This document shows, piece after piece, positions 1 to 6,956 of a stretch of DNA of 64,000 nucleotides. Below the pieces are notes generated by a model. It was not told where the DNA came from, searched no databases, and saw only the letters and a program-made list of their open reading frames with translations. Origin of the DNA: Lewinellaceae bacterium (lineage in GTDB: Bacteria; Bacteroidota; Bacteroidia; Chitinophagales; Saprospiraceae); contig JACJXZ010000001.1 in the NCBI GenBank assembly GCA_020636375.1, positions 372,001 through 436,000 on the forward strand, in the 5' to 3' direction. The position numbers and the translations under genes are program-made. Each line of letters begins with the position of its first letter. The stretch's first letter is position 1.

Positions 1-852
1 GTGCCCTTTGAAGGAAGTGTAGAAGAAAAAAAGCCAGAACCCGTAGAGCAGGAAGCGGTAAGCCCGCCCCATGGCGCCTGCGGCCCGCCGCTTCCAAAGC
101 ACCCAGATCAGCATTGGGAACAGGAAGGGGCTGAAAATAACCAGCTGGTTCAAAAGGTAGGTCGTCGTGTATTTCAGTTTGTACAGGTCGTCCCTGCCCT
201 GAAGGTGGTACAGGAAAGAAGGAAAGCCGTTCTCGTACTGCCAGTATAAGTGAGGCAAAAAGAGGATAAAACCCAGTATGGAAGCCAGGTAAAACGAAGG
301 TTTTCGCAACAAAGAAAGGTTGGACAGCAGGATGAAAAAGATCAGGAGCACCCCGTGATACTTGCTGTACAGCAGGGCCGCCATGGTTATCCCCAGCAGG
401 AGGGTGAACAGCCAGCCGCCCTTTTCCAGGAATTCCCGGTACAACCACAAAAAAAGCGCGGTAAAAAAGAGCAGAGGCCCGTCGGGCGTAGCGATAAACC
501 CATAGGCGCCAAGGATGGGGATAGCCGCCAGCAGCCCGGCCAGGGTGAACACGTCGGGCTTTCCGGACGGCTTGCCCGCCAGCAACCAGACAAAATAGAA
601 TGAGAGGGGCTGGAGCAGCACGAAAAAGAAACGCACGCCCAGCTCTCCCGGGAACAAAAGCGTGCCTGCCCGGATCAGCAAGGCAACCATTGGCGGATGG
701 TCGAAATAACCCCAGTCCAGGTCGGTGGAATACAGCCAGTAGTAGGCTTCGTCCGGGTCGAGTTCGGTGAAGGCGGCCTGGAAGAGGTTGAGCAGCAGCC
801 AGGCAACCAGAAATCCCGGAAACCATTGTTTCCCTGAAACCTGTCGGGCCAT
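1..852 (-). CDS. GT39/ArnT-like membrane glycosyltransferase (partial, C-terminus off window)
   Basis: Integral membrane glycosyltransferase of the PMT/ArnT superfamily. Such enzymes move a sugar from a polyprenyl-phosphate donor onto a lipid or protein on the periplasmic face of the inner membrane. The 284 visible N-terminal codons run off the left edge, so the C-terminal part is unseen. ATG at 852 is followed by a first membrane helix (about residues 11-28) and then the diagnostic first periplasmic loop with DPDEAYYW (32-39) and DWGYFDHPPM (46-55), whose acidic residues form the usual donor/metal site. At least six further hydrophobic segments follow. The gene starts 5 bases after the stop of the META lipoprotein gene, so genes 2210 to 1 probably form one minus-strand operon. 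The acceptor cannot be told from sequence. Confidence 0.85.
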   Translation of the reverse strand, partial: MARQVSGKQWFPGFLVAWLLLNLFQAAFTELDPDEAYYWLYSTDLDWGYFDHPPMVALLIRAGTLLFPGELGVRFFFVLLQPLSFYFVWLLAGKPSGKPDVFTLAGLLAAIPILGAYGFIATPDGPLLFFTALFLWLYREFLEKGGWLFTLLLGITMAALLYSKYHGVLLIFFILLSNLSLLRKPSFYLASILGFILFLPHLYWQYENGFPSFLYHLQGRDDLYKLKYTTTYLLNQLVIFSPFLFPMLIWVLWKRRAAGAMGRAYRFLLYGFWLFFFYTSFKGH

Positions 853-857
853 ACCGG

Positions 858-1382
858 TCATTTGAGGTCGTTGCGGAAAGTGAGGCGGCCCTCCGGCCCG
901 GACAATTCGAGGAAGACCAGGTTGACCTTGTAGGTTTCTGCGCTTTCCAGCAATTGAATGATACGGGTCTCCTGGATCATCAGGCCACCGCACAGTTTTT
1001 TGGTTTTGGCGATGCCGGAAATATCGACGGCGCCGCCTTCTTTGAACCCGGCCTGGCCGGTAAGGTTGTTGCACCCCCCGTTGCCGGTGAGGTTTTCCCC
1101 TTCAATGACGATGTAAATAGGGTCTTCGCCGACCGGCCGCTCCGGGTTGCCTTCGTAGGTGTATTTGGAAAGCACCCATTGTTTTCCTTCGATGCCGGCA
1201 AAGGCGTATTGCTGGCCGTCGGAAGGAGGAGGCGTTTCGCCGGCGCTCTGCCCCTGCGGCCCCGCCGCGTTATCTGTTCCGGTAGTGGCCTGTGGTGGTT
1301 CGCCTTTATCTCCTTCGGCTTTGTTGCCGCAGGCAGCGGCAGCAAACAAAGAAATGGCCAAAAGAACGGTTATGTATCTCAT
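858..1382 (-). CDS. META-domain lipoprotein (HslJ-like)
   Basis: A 174-residue lipoprotein. The N-terminus has a signal peptide ending in a lipobox (AAAC, lipidated Cys at residue 18), followed by a Gly/Pro/Thr-rich linker to about residue 60. The C-terminal half is a META domain: a W-x-L start (KQWVLSKY), then the core LTGNGGCNNLTG and a later AKTKKLC with a Cys that may pair with the core Cys. META domains occur in heat-shock HslJ and in many envelope lipoproteins; their biochemical role is unknown. It lies between a DUF3298 lipoprotein gene (12-base gap) and a membrane glycosyltransferase gene (5-base gap), suggesting co-transcription and an envelope role. Confidence 0.85.
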   Translation of the reverse strand: MRYITVLLAISLFAAAACGNKAEGDKGEPPQATTGTDNAAGPQGQSAGETPPPSDGQQYAFAGIEGKQWVLSKYTYEGNPERPVGEDPIYIVIEGENLTGNGGCNNLTGQAGFKEGGAVDISGIAKTKKLCGGLMIQETRIIQLLESAETYKVNLVFLELSGPEGRLTFRNDLK

Positions 1383-1394
1383 GCCAGTTGTCGG

Positions 1395-2210
1395 TTAAAA
1401 TTCATTCAGGATCCCGGCCAGTTCCTCCCGGCTGAGGGTGAATTCCGTAGGCCCCATGGCATAAGCAGCCACCTCGTAGGGGTTGTAAACAAAGTACAGG
1501 CCCTCTTCGGTCATGGCGTAGTTCTCCGGCAATGCGAAGGGCCCCTCCCAGAAAAAGCCGGCTTCGGACAGGTTTTCGTCCGGGCCCAGTTCCCGCGCCT
1601 GCCGGAAGGCCAGCTCCGCCAGTTCTTTCAGCCTGGCTGTATCCCGGACGAGGTCGGTCAGCCGGAGCACCTTGCCGGTGCGGGCGTCAAAATTGAGAAG
1701 GTATTCAAACGAATTGGGGTGGGCGCCGCCGGCGTAGGAAAAAGTGCCGAGCCGAACGGCAGCCAGGCCGTCCGATTGATAGAGGACGCTCCCCTCCAGC
1801 TCTACAGACCAAGATCCCTCCTGTTCGCCCGCTTCCGACATGACGGCCTCGTACTCCTCCAGGAAGTCGTCGGCAATGGCGTCCAGCGACGTGGGGATGT
1901 CTTCGGGAGAAGGCGAAAAGACGGCCAGGCTGACCTTCACATAGGCCAGCAGGGAGTCGTTGATGCTGCGGACTGCCTCCTCCGGACCGGCGACAGCCAG
2001 GGGATACACGGCGGATACGCGGGCGCAGCGGTTGCTGTCCTGCTCACAGGAAGCGGACTGGCGGCTGAAGCGTTCCTGCTCGAAAACGAGGGCGGGTGCG
2101 GCCGGCTCGCCCTCCATCTTCGTATCGCTGTTGCCTTTGTTGTTGCCCGGGCGACAGCCGGCGGCCAGGAGCAGGCTTAGGAAAATGAAGAATATTTCAG
2201 GCTTTTTCAT
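1395..2210 (-). CDS. DUF4163/DUF3298 (RsiV-like) lipoprotein
   Basis: Lipoprotein of about 271 residues starting at the ATG at 2210; this Met directly precedes the signal peptide KKPEIFFIFLSLLLAAGC, so an upstream in-frame start (2243) is less likely. After the lipobox Cys and an Asn/Lys/Gly linker come a DUF4163 (PdaC-type) segment and a DUF3298 segment containing GTFSYAGGAHPN, NFDARTGKVLRLTDLV and the C-terminal YAMGPTEFTLSREEL. This two-domain arrangement occurs in the extracellular part of RsiV and in many Bacteroidota lipoproteins, where lysozyme or cell-wall binding has been proposed. Here there is no membrane helix or sigma-binding part, so it is not an anti-sigma factor. It is the first gene of the minus-strand operon running to position 1. 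Confidence 0.8.
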   Translation of the reverse strand: MKKPEIFFIFLSLLLAAGCRPGNNKGNSDTKMEGEPAAPALVFEQERFSRQSASCEQDSNRCARVSAVYPLAVAGPEEAVRSINDSLLAYVKVSLAVFSPSPEDIPTSLDAIADDFLEEYEAVMSEAGEQEGSWSVELEGSVLYQSDGLAAVRLGTFSYAGGAHPNSFEYLLNFDARTGKVLRLTDLVRDTARLKELAELAFRQARELGPDENLSEAGFFWEGPFALPENYAMTEEGLYFVYNPYEVAAYAMGPTEFTLSREELAGILNEF

Positions 2211-2336
2211 TGCAAGAGGCGTTTTTCGTTTTAGACGGGCCAAATTACGAAAAAAGAGGAGGAATTTGATTTTTGATTTTTGATGTGTGATTTGCGCTCA
2301 TCTCAGCATCCCCCGCTCCGGGTATACTACGGGCCG

Positions 2337-4493
2337 CTACAGGCTTTCTAAAAAACCCAGTATCCCGGATTTTATCTGATTCCGCCGCAGTTCTATGTTT
2401 TCAGCAGGCAGCGTGCCGTCCATGATTTCTTTTTGCAAAGCGCTCCAGCGGGATATCAACAGCATGGCCTGGTCATCTCCGGGGAAATCGGTTTCCAGGG
2501 CTTGCAATGCCAGAAGTACCTCTCCTCTTTTCACCCAATCCCGGACTCTGGCTGTAATGCCGCCGTGTTCCCGCTCGAAAACGCCTTCCAGCAGGGCCTT
2601 CACCCTAACCTTCTTCAGGTTTCCGTTCCGGCAGTCGATCAAATCCCAGCCTTCCTGCTCGTATTGCAGCAGCTCGGAATACTCGAAAAAAACAGGGCTT
2701 TTGCTTTTTTTGCAAACCTCGCAATTACAGGGAATCATCTTTTCGAAGGCGATGTGCCGGAACGACTTCTCGTGAATCTTTTCCACCTCCGCCATCACGT
2801 GCCGCAGCAGGAACTTGCGCTCCTGCTCCGGGCCGTCGAGTTCTATTTCCAGCACTTCCAGGCCTTCTTTGATGGTCTTGCCCTGCACGACCTGCGCCCG
2901 GCAGCCGTCCCGCTCAATGACTACCCCTTCTTTCCAGACCAGGCCGCCGCCTTCGGCGATGTCCTCGCTGAGGCGCACGATGAGGCGGGAGATCAGGCCC
3001 TTGGGCATGAAGGGATACTGGTAGCGAAACTTCATGGCCTTCGTGCTGTCCCAGGGATAATCCGGGCGAATGCTGGGCAACAATTGGGGGGCAATGTACT
3101 CGCCGGGTCGGGAGGAGGGGTAACAAATCTCGAACTTGTCCTTGAGCATCAGGCTCAGCAGGCGGTCCCGCTCGCCAGGTTGGTAGCCTTTCCAGAAATC
3201 CCGCAGGTCTTTTTCGGCAAACCGGCCGCGGTTGCTTTTCACCCGGCTGTCCTTAAGGACGCTGTACACCGCATCCACCGCCCACTGGGGGTTCAGGATG
3301 ACGAAATTGTCGAGCTGCAGGTCGTCCTGATAGTGCAACATGACGCCGAGGCGGTGCAGATACCGGCTGAGGAAACGCTGGTCCTCTTCTTTCTTCAGGC
3401 TTTTGCCTTCCCGCTCTTTGCTGCATATTTCGGCAAAATCGGCGAAGGTGATGTGCGGGCGCTGCTTGCGCCGTTCGAGCAGCTCTTGCCGGATGGGCGC
3501 CCAAAGGCGGGGCAGCCGGTCGCCGACGTGGGGAAGGTTGCTGAGCATCTCCTGTACTTTCCCGGGCAAACCGTCGCTGCGGTAGTCTTTTTTTGAAAAA
3601 TCCACCTCCTCCATCCGGATGTGCATGCCCGGATAGTCCTTTCGGTACTTGCTGAGGTCGAAATTGCTGACTGACACGTGGTTGACCTCGTTTAGCACGA
3701 CCAGCACGCTAACCTTCTCCTGCGCACTCTCCCGCCCCAGCAGGTGGATGATTCGGAACCAGTAGTCGAACTCGGTGTTTTGCTTGCGGTCGTCGGCCAC
3801 CAGCACGTAAAGGGCGCGGGGCGTGAGGAAAAAGTGGTGGGTCATGTACTGGATTTCCTGCCCGCCGAAGTCCCAGAGGTTGGCCTTGAAGGTGATGTTT
3901 TTGTCTTTGGCGTAGGGAAAGGCCCAGCCTTCCAGGATGTTGACGCCGACGGTAGATTTTACTTTTTTGTCTCCCTGGGGCGGCGCGAGGTATTCCGGGT
4001 CTTCCAGTTTTTTGAGCAGGGTGGTCTTGCCCGCTCCCGGCTCGCCGACGATCAGCAGCTTGGCTTCGTACAAGGGGACGGTTCCTTCCTGCACGGCAGC
4101 CTGCTGCAGGAAGTTGAGGATGGCGGCGTTGCCTTGCTCCAGGACTTCCTTCGGCAGGCCGCCGAGGGGGTTGTCGTCGATATCCAGTTTTTGCAGGCTT
4201 GTTATGCCGGGGGGCGGGGCGAAAGCTGCCAGTTTGTTGTCGCTGAGGTTGAGGGCCCGGAGGCGCACGGATTCCCGCTCCAGCAGGCCGACGACTTTTT
4301 TCCAGCGCTCGTCGTCCAGGCCGGTGGCTGCCAGGTTCAGGCCGACGAGCTGATCTCCGTCCAGGGCATACTTGGGGCAGTTGGTTTTGAAAGCGATCAG
4401 GCCGGTTAAGGCGTCGGGATAAATGGGGGCGGGGTGGAGCTGGAAACTGCCGCCCCAGAGTTGTTCGATTTGTTGGATAATGGCGGGTTTCAT
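2337..4493 (-). CDS. LRR-Roc-COR (ROCO) GTPase with C-terminal effector-associated-like domain
   Basis: 718-residue ROCO-family protein, probably cytosolic (no signal peptide or membrane helix). Order: a short leucine-rich region (about 48-117); a Roc GTPase domain with P-loop GEPGAGKT (150-157) and switch II DFGGQE (208-213); a COR domain (about 330-560); a Cys cluster C589-x-C591-x2-C594 with C621, possibly metal-binding; and a helical C-terminal module (650-718: RGEVLLALQAL, then ISRW, then RRNQIKSGILGFLESL) that resembles the EAD11 effector-associated domain of multicellular bacteria. Roc-COR modules act as GTP-controlled dimer switches. EAD-like tails recruit partner effectors by homotypic contact in predicted conflict systems. 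The FGE-sulfatase-domain gene upstream on the same strand (234-base gap) is a likely partner. The ROCO call is firm; the EAD assignment is from pattern only. Confidence 0.88.
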   Translation of the reverse strand: MKPAIIQQIEQLWGGSFQLHPAPIYPDALTGLIAFKTNCPKYALDGDQLVGLNLAATGLDDERWKKVVGLLERESVRLRALNLSDNKLAAFAPPPGITSLQKLDIDDNPLGGLPKEVLEQGNAAILNFLQQAAVQEGTVPLYEAKLLIVGEPGAGKTTLLKKLEDPEYLAPPQGDKKVKSTVGVNILEGWAFPYAKDKNITFKANLWDFGGQEIQYMTHHFFLTPRALYVLVADDRKQNTEFDYWFRIIHLLGRESAQEKVSVLVVLNEVNHVSVSNFDLSKYRKDYPGMHIRMEEVDFSKKDYRSDGLPGKVQEMLSNLPHVGDRLPRLWAPIRQELLERRKQRPHITFADFAEICSKEREGKSLKKEEDQRFLSRYLHRLGVMLHYQDDLQLDNFVILNPQWAVDAVYSVLKDSRVKSNRGRFAEKDLRDFWKGYQPGERDRLLSLMLKDKFEICYPSSRPGEYIAPQLLPSIRPDYPWDSTKAMKFRYQYPFMPKGLISRLIVRLSEDIAEGGGLVWKEGVVIERDGCRAQVVQGKTIKEGLEVLEIELDGPEQERKFLLRHVMAEVEKIHEKSFRHIAFEKMIPCNCEVCKKSKSPVFFEYSELLQYEQEGWDLIDCRNGNLKKVRVKALLEGVFEREHGGITARVRDWVKRGEVLLALQALETDFPGDDQAMLLISRWSALQKEIMDGTLPAENIELRRNQIKSGILGFLESL

Positions 4494-4552
4494 GGAGTTT
4501 AGGATTAAAATTTTTAGTAGTTACACAGATTTAAATCACGTTTCGTTCGCGA

Positions 4553-4649
4553 GCGTCTATAAGACGCGATGCGGTATAATCAGCCAGTCTCCGACTGGCG
4601 TAAACAGTGCGGTTTTAACTATTTTACGCACCAGATAAATCTAGTGCGT
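4553..4649. repeat. cluster of three small palindromes between the FGE-domain and ROCO genes
   Basis: Three hairpins lie close together: GCGTCT-ATA-AGACGC (4553-4567), GCCAGTC-TCC-GACTGGC (4583-4599), and a nearly perfect 12-bp stem from ACGCACCAGAT to ATCTAGTGCGT (4626-4649). No T-tract follows any of them on either strand, so they are not simple intrinsic terminators. They may be REP-like palindromes or a processing region between the two genes. No coding frame of interest is present in 4494-4727. Confidence 0.5.
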
Positions 4650-4727
4650 CCGGTTGCGCTCCGGTGGCTCGTTTTTGCTCACGGGAAAATTTACCCGGAC
4701 AAGCGATAGCGAAGACAGGCTGGACGG

Positions 4728-5481
4728 CTATCCAACTGCCTGGAAGGACGCCGCCAGGCGGAAGCCAAGGTTGCCGTAGCGGTACACTGGCGCGTTGCGA
4801 CCGCGGGCCGCACAGCGGCAGCGCGACGCGCCGTGGAAGTAGCCGCCACCACGGTCCACCCGGGAAGCACCCCGCTCCGGAGCATCCACCCAGGCAGTAC
4901 CATGCTCCGGCGCCCCCTGGTAATTATCGTGCCAGTCGTCCTCGCACCATTCCCACACATTGCCGCTCATGTCGTACAGGCCCAGCTCGTTGGGCAGCAG
5001 CAAGCCCACCTCTTTGGTTTCGCTGCCGCTGTTTTCGGTATACCATCCCACCTGTTTCAGCTTGTCGCTCCCGGCATACAGGTAGCCCTGGCTGCAGCGG
5101 CCGCCCCGGGCGGCGTATTCCCATTCCGCTTCGGTGGGCAGGCGGAAAGCCAGGCCGGAAAGCTTTAGCTGCCGAAAGTGTTCCTGCACATCCTGCCTGC
5201 CGTTAAGTATTTGGATAAAATCCTGAGCATCCTGCCAGGAGACTTTTTCCAGCGGGCGGTCCGAGCCTTTGAACATGGAGGGTTGGCCTCCGGTAACGGC
5301 TTCATATAAACTTTGGGTGACCGGGTATTTGCTCATATAAAAAGGAAGGAACCGTTACTTGATGAGCCGGTTTTTCGTCATCGTATTCGCCATTGTCGTC
5401 TCCCATGAAGAATTCGCCGCCTTCGGCGAGGTGCAGTTCGAGGTGGGGGAGCGGGAGTTTGATCTCGGTGGGTAAATCCAT
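4728..5481 (-). pseudogene. SUMF1/FGE-sulfatase-domain protein, split by a 1-base frameshift
   Basis: A formylglycine-generating-enzyme-type (SUMF1/FGS) domain in two frames. The N-terminal part starts at ATG 5481 and reads AEGGEFFMGDDNGEYDDEKP then QVTVPSF. The rest reads MSKYPVTQSLYEAV, RLPTEAEWEYAARGG, YDMSGNVWEWCEDDW and GNLGFRLA. The frames meet at an A5 run (5339-5343; T5 on the coding strand). Removing one base restores the canonical PSFYMSKYPVTQ, giving about 250 residues, so this is a recent frameshift or a homopolymer sequencing error. The region normally holding the active-site cysteines is short (ASRCRCAARG), so a true sulfatase-activating role is unlikely. Such domains often serve as binding or effector modules in bacterial conflict systems, which fits the ROCO gene downstream. 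If the frameshift is genuine, the 202-codon downstream frame from 5336 could still be made. Confidence 0.8.
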
Positions 5482-5519
5482 GGGGTAAAAAAGTTTTTGG
5501 GGTTTATTTATGCCTCCCC

Positions 5520-5815
5520 ATCTGTGATTTCTGATTTGCGATTTTTGATTTGTGATTTACCTCCCGCCTCAATGCCCGCCATGCCGCCCTGCCAAATCAA
5601 ACATCACACATCGCACATGCATAAATCCCAAATCTGTGATTTGCGATTTCTGATTTGCGATGTGTGATTTGCGATGTGTGATTTTGGATGTAGAGAGGCA
5701 GCACAGGCCCGGCGTTGAGGCGGCAGAAAAATCAAACATTACACATCGCACATCAAACCTCATAAATCCCAAACGCCGCCTTGCTTGCGATTTGTGATTT
5801 GCGATTTGCGATGTA
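5520..5815. repeat. TGATTTGCGATTT-type tandem repeats in alternating orientation
   Basis: Low-complexity intergenic stretch built from short units such as TGATTTGCGATTT, TGATTTGTGATTT and TGCGATGTGTGATTT, alternating with their reverse complements (AAATCACACATCGCACAT and CATAAATCCCAAA). This yields several nested imperfect hairpins. Short copies of the same unit occur at about 2270-2292 and 49979-50004. Nothing here looks coding. Together with the rest of 5482-5849 it separates the FGE-domain gene from the exonuclease gene. Confidence 0.75.
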
Positions 5816-5849
5816 TCCGCCAACCACCGCCCCAAAGGGCCTGGCACCT

Positions 5850-6542
5850 CTACATCCCTGGCCCCCGCAGCAACTCCCCCACCGTCTTCACCCCCCGCTT
5901 CCGCAGGCGGGCCAGCAGTTTCATCAGCAGCACGGCGGTGATGAAGGCGTCGCCGGCGGCGGTATGGCGGTCGCTCATAGGGATTTTATATTTTCTGCAG
6001 AGGGTATCCAGGCCGTAGGTTCCCGGCTGCTCGTAGTCTTTCTTCTCCGACACCCGGGCGGCGAGGGCGGCCGTATCGAGTTTTTTGTTGGCCAGTTTCT
6101 GGCCGATCATGCCTCGGAGAACCTGGTTGACCATAGCGATGTCAAAGGCGACGTGATGGCCGACGAGGACGCTGTTGTGGCAATATCCCACGAAGCGCCT
6201 TACGGCTTCGATCTCGTCCAGGGCGTGGGAGGTGTTGGTGCCGGGCAGGATGCCGTGGACGGCGATCGCCCCTCCTTCCGGCGTATAGGACTGCTGCACA
6301 TAACACTCCAGCCGGGCGCTCAGGTCGACCTGCCAGTTGCGTACTTTCACGGCCCCGATAGACAGGATGCGGTCCTTTTTGGCGTCCAGCCCGGTGGTTT
6401 CGGTATCAAAGACGACGAAACAGGCTTCTTCGATGGGAGTGCGCCTGGCGAGCGTCCCGTCGAAGCTTGCCAGGTAGGCCTTCCAGAATTCCGGATGGTC
6501 GGAGGAAGGGTTGAGGAGCTTGGATAGCCAGTTTAGGGGCAT
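5850..6542 (-). CDS. DEDDh 3'-5' exonuclease (DnaQ/RNase T superfamily)
   Basis: 230-residue exonuclease whose domain spans about residues 40-210. All catalytic signatures are visible: FDTETTGLD (D46, E48), the HHVAFDIAMV block (D134) and HTAAGD (H193, D198), making it the DEDDh type; the acidic residues bind two metal ions for hydrolysis of 3' nucleotides. The N-terminal 40 residues are an unassigned helical extension. It is the last gene downstream of the cNMP/CBS/DUF294 gene on the same strand. The same pair (DUF294 plus DnaQ-like exonuclease) is found next to acetate permease and acs genes in many Proteobacteria, as here, so a link with acetate metabolism signalling is likely though its substrate is unknown. 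Confidence 0.9.
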   Translation of the reverse strand: MPLNWLSKLLNPSSDHPEFWKAYLASFDGTLARRTPIEEACFVVFDTETTGLDAKKDRILSIGAVKVRNWQVDLSARLECYVQQSYTPEGGAIAVHGILPGTNTSHALDEIEAVRRFVGYCHNSVLVGHHVAFDIAMVNQVLRGMIGQKLANKKLDTAALAARVSEKKDYEQPGTYGLDTLCRKYKIPMSDRHTAAGDAFITAVLLMKLLARLRKRGVKTVGELLRGPGM

Positions 6543-6956
6543 GGTTGGATTGCTATATGGTTATATTGCTATATGGTTATATTGTTATATTGTTATATTG
6601 TTATATTGTTATATTGTTATGCGAATCCAGGGCAAAATCTGCGGGTTTACGGCATGAGGCTGAGCCTGGAATGTCAAAGTCTGGCCCATAGGGCCTGAAT
6701 GTTGGCAGAAAAAAAGCCTAAAGTGCCGTTTTAGGCCCAGCGGGCCGGAATGCCGCCGCCTTCGTATCCAGGCTCATTACCCTTTTAAATTACGGCACTC
6801 ACCGCTTTTGCCAGGCTATTTTAGCCCGGGGTTATATTGTGGATGCCAAGGCGAAAGCGAAGGACGCACGACAGCCATATAGCCATATAACAATATAGCC
6901 ATATAACAATATAGCCATATAACAATATAGCCATATAACAATCCAGCAATTCCCTG
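6543..6956. repeat. inverted TATATTGTTATATGG arrays flanking a palindromic insert
   Basis: 414-base non-coding gap. Left arm (about 6550-6620): many copies of units like TTATATTG and CTATATGG. Right arm (about 6872-6945): the reverse complement, with units like CCATATAACAATATAG. Between them lies about 250 bases with its own inverted repeat TGAGCCTGGA (about 6661) / TCCAGGCTCA (about 6768) and the GC-rich GGCCCAGCGGGCC. The whole could fold into a very long imperfect hairpin, or the arms could have been acquired as a unit with the insert. No open frame in it looks coding. Confidence 0.75.

Noticed and set aside
1..603. plus-strand frames at the left edge
   Set aside because: They are antisense to the membrane glycosyltransferase, whose minus-strand frame carries the DPDEAYYW and DWGYFDHPP motifs.
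954..2180. 408-codon plus-strand frame opposite the two lipoprotein genes
   Set aside because: Antisense to two clear lipoprotein frames; no signal or motif of its own.
4664..5206. 180-codon plus-strand frame rich in Pro, Arg and Ser
   Set aside because: It is antisense to the SUMF1-domain gene and has no domain content.
6543..6956. CRISPR array in the TATATTG repeats
   Set aside because: Units are 7-15 bp without constant spacers and no cas gene is near; these are tandem repeats in inverted arms.
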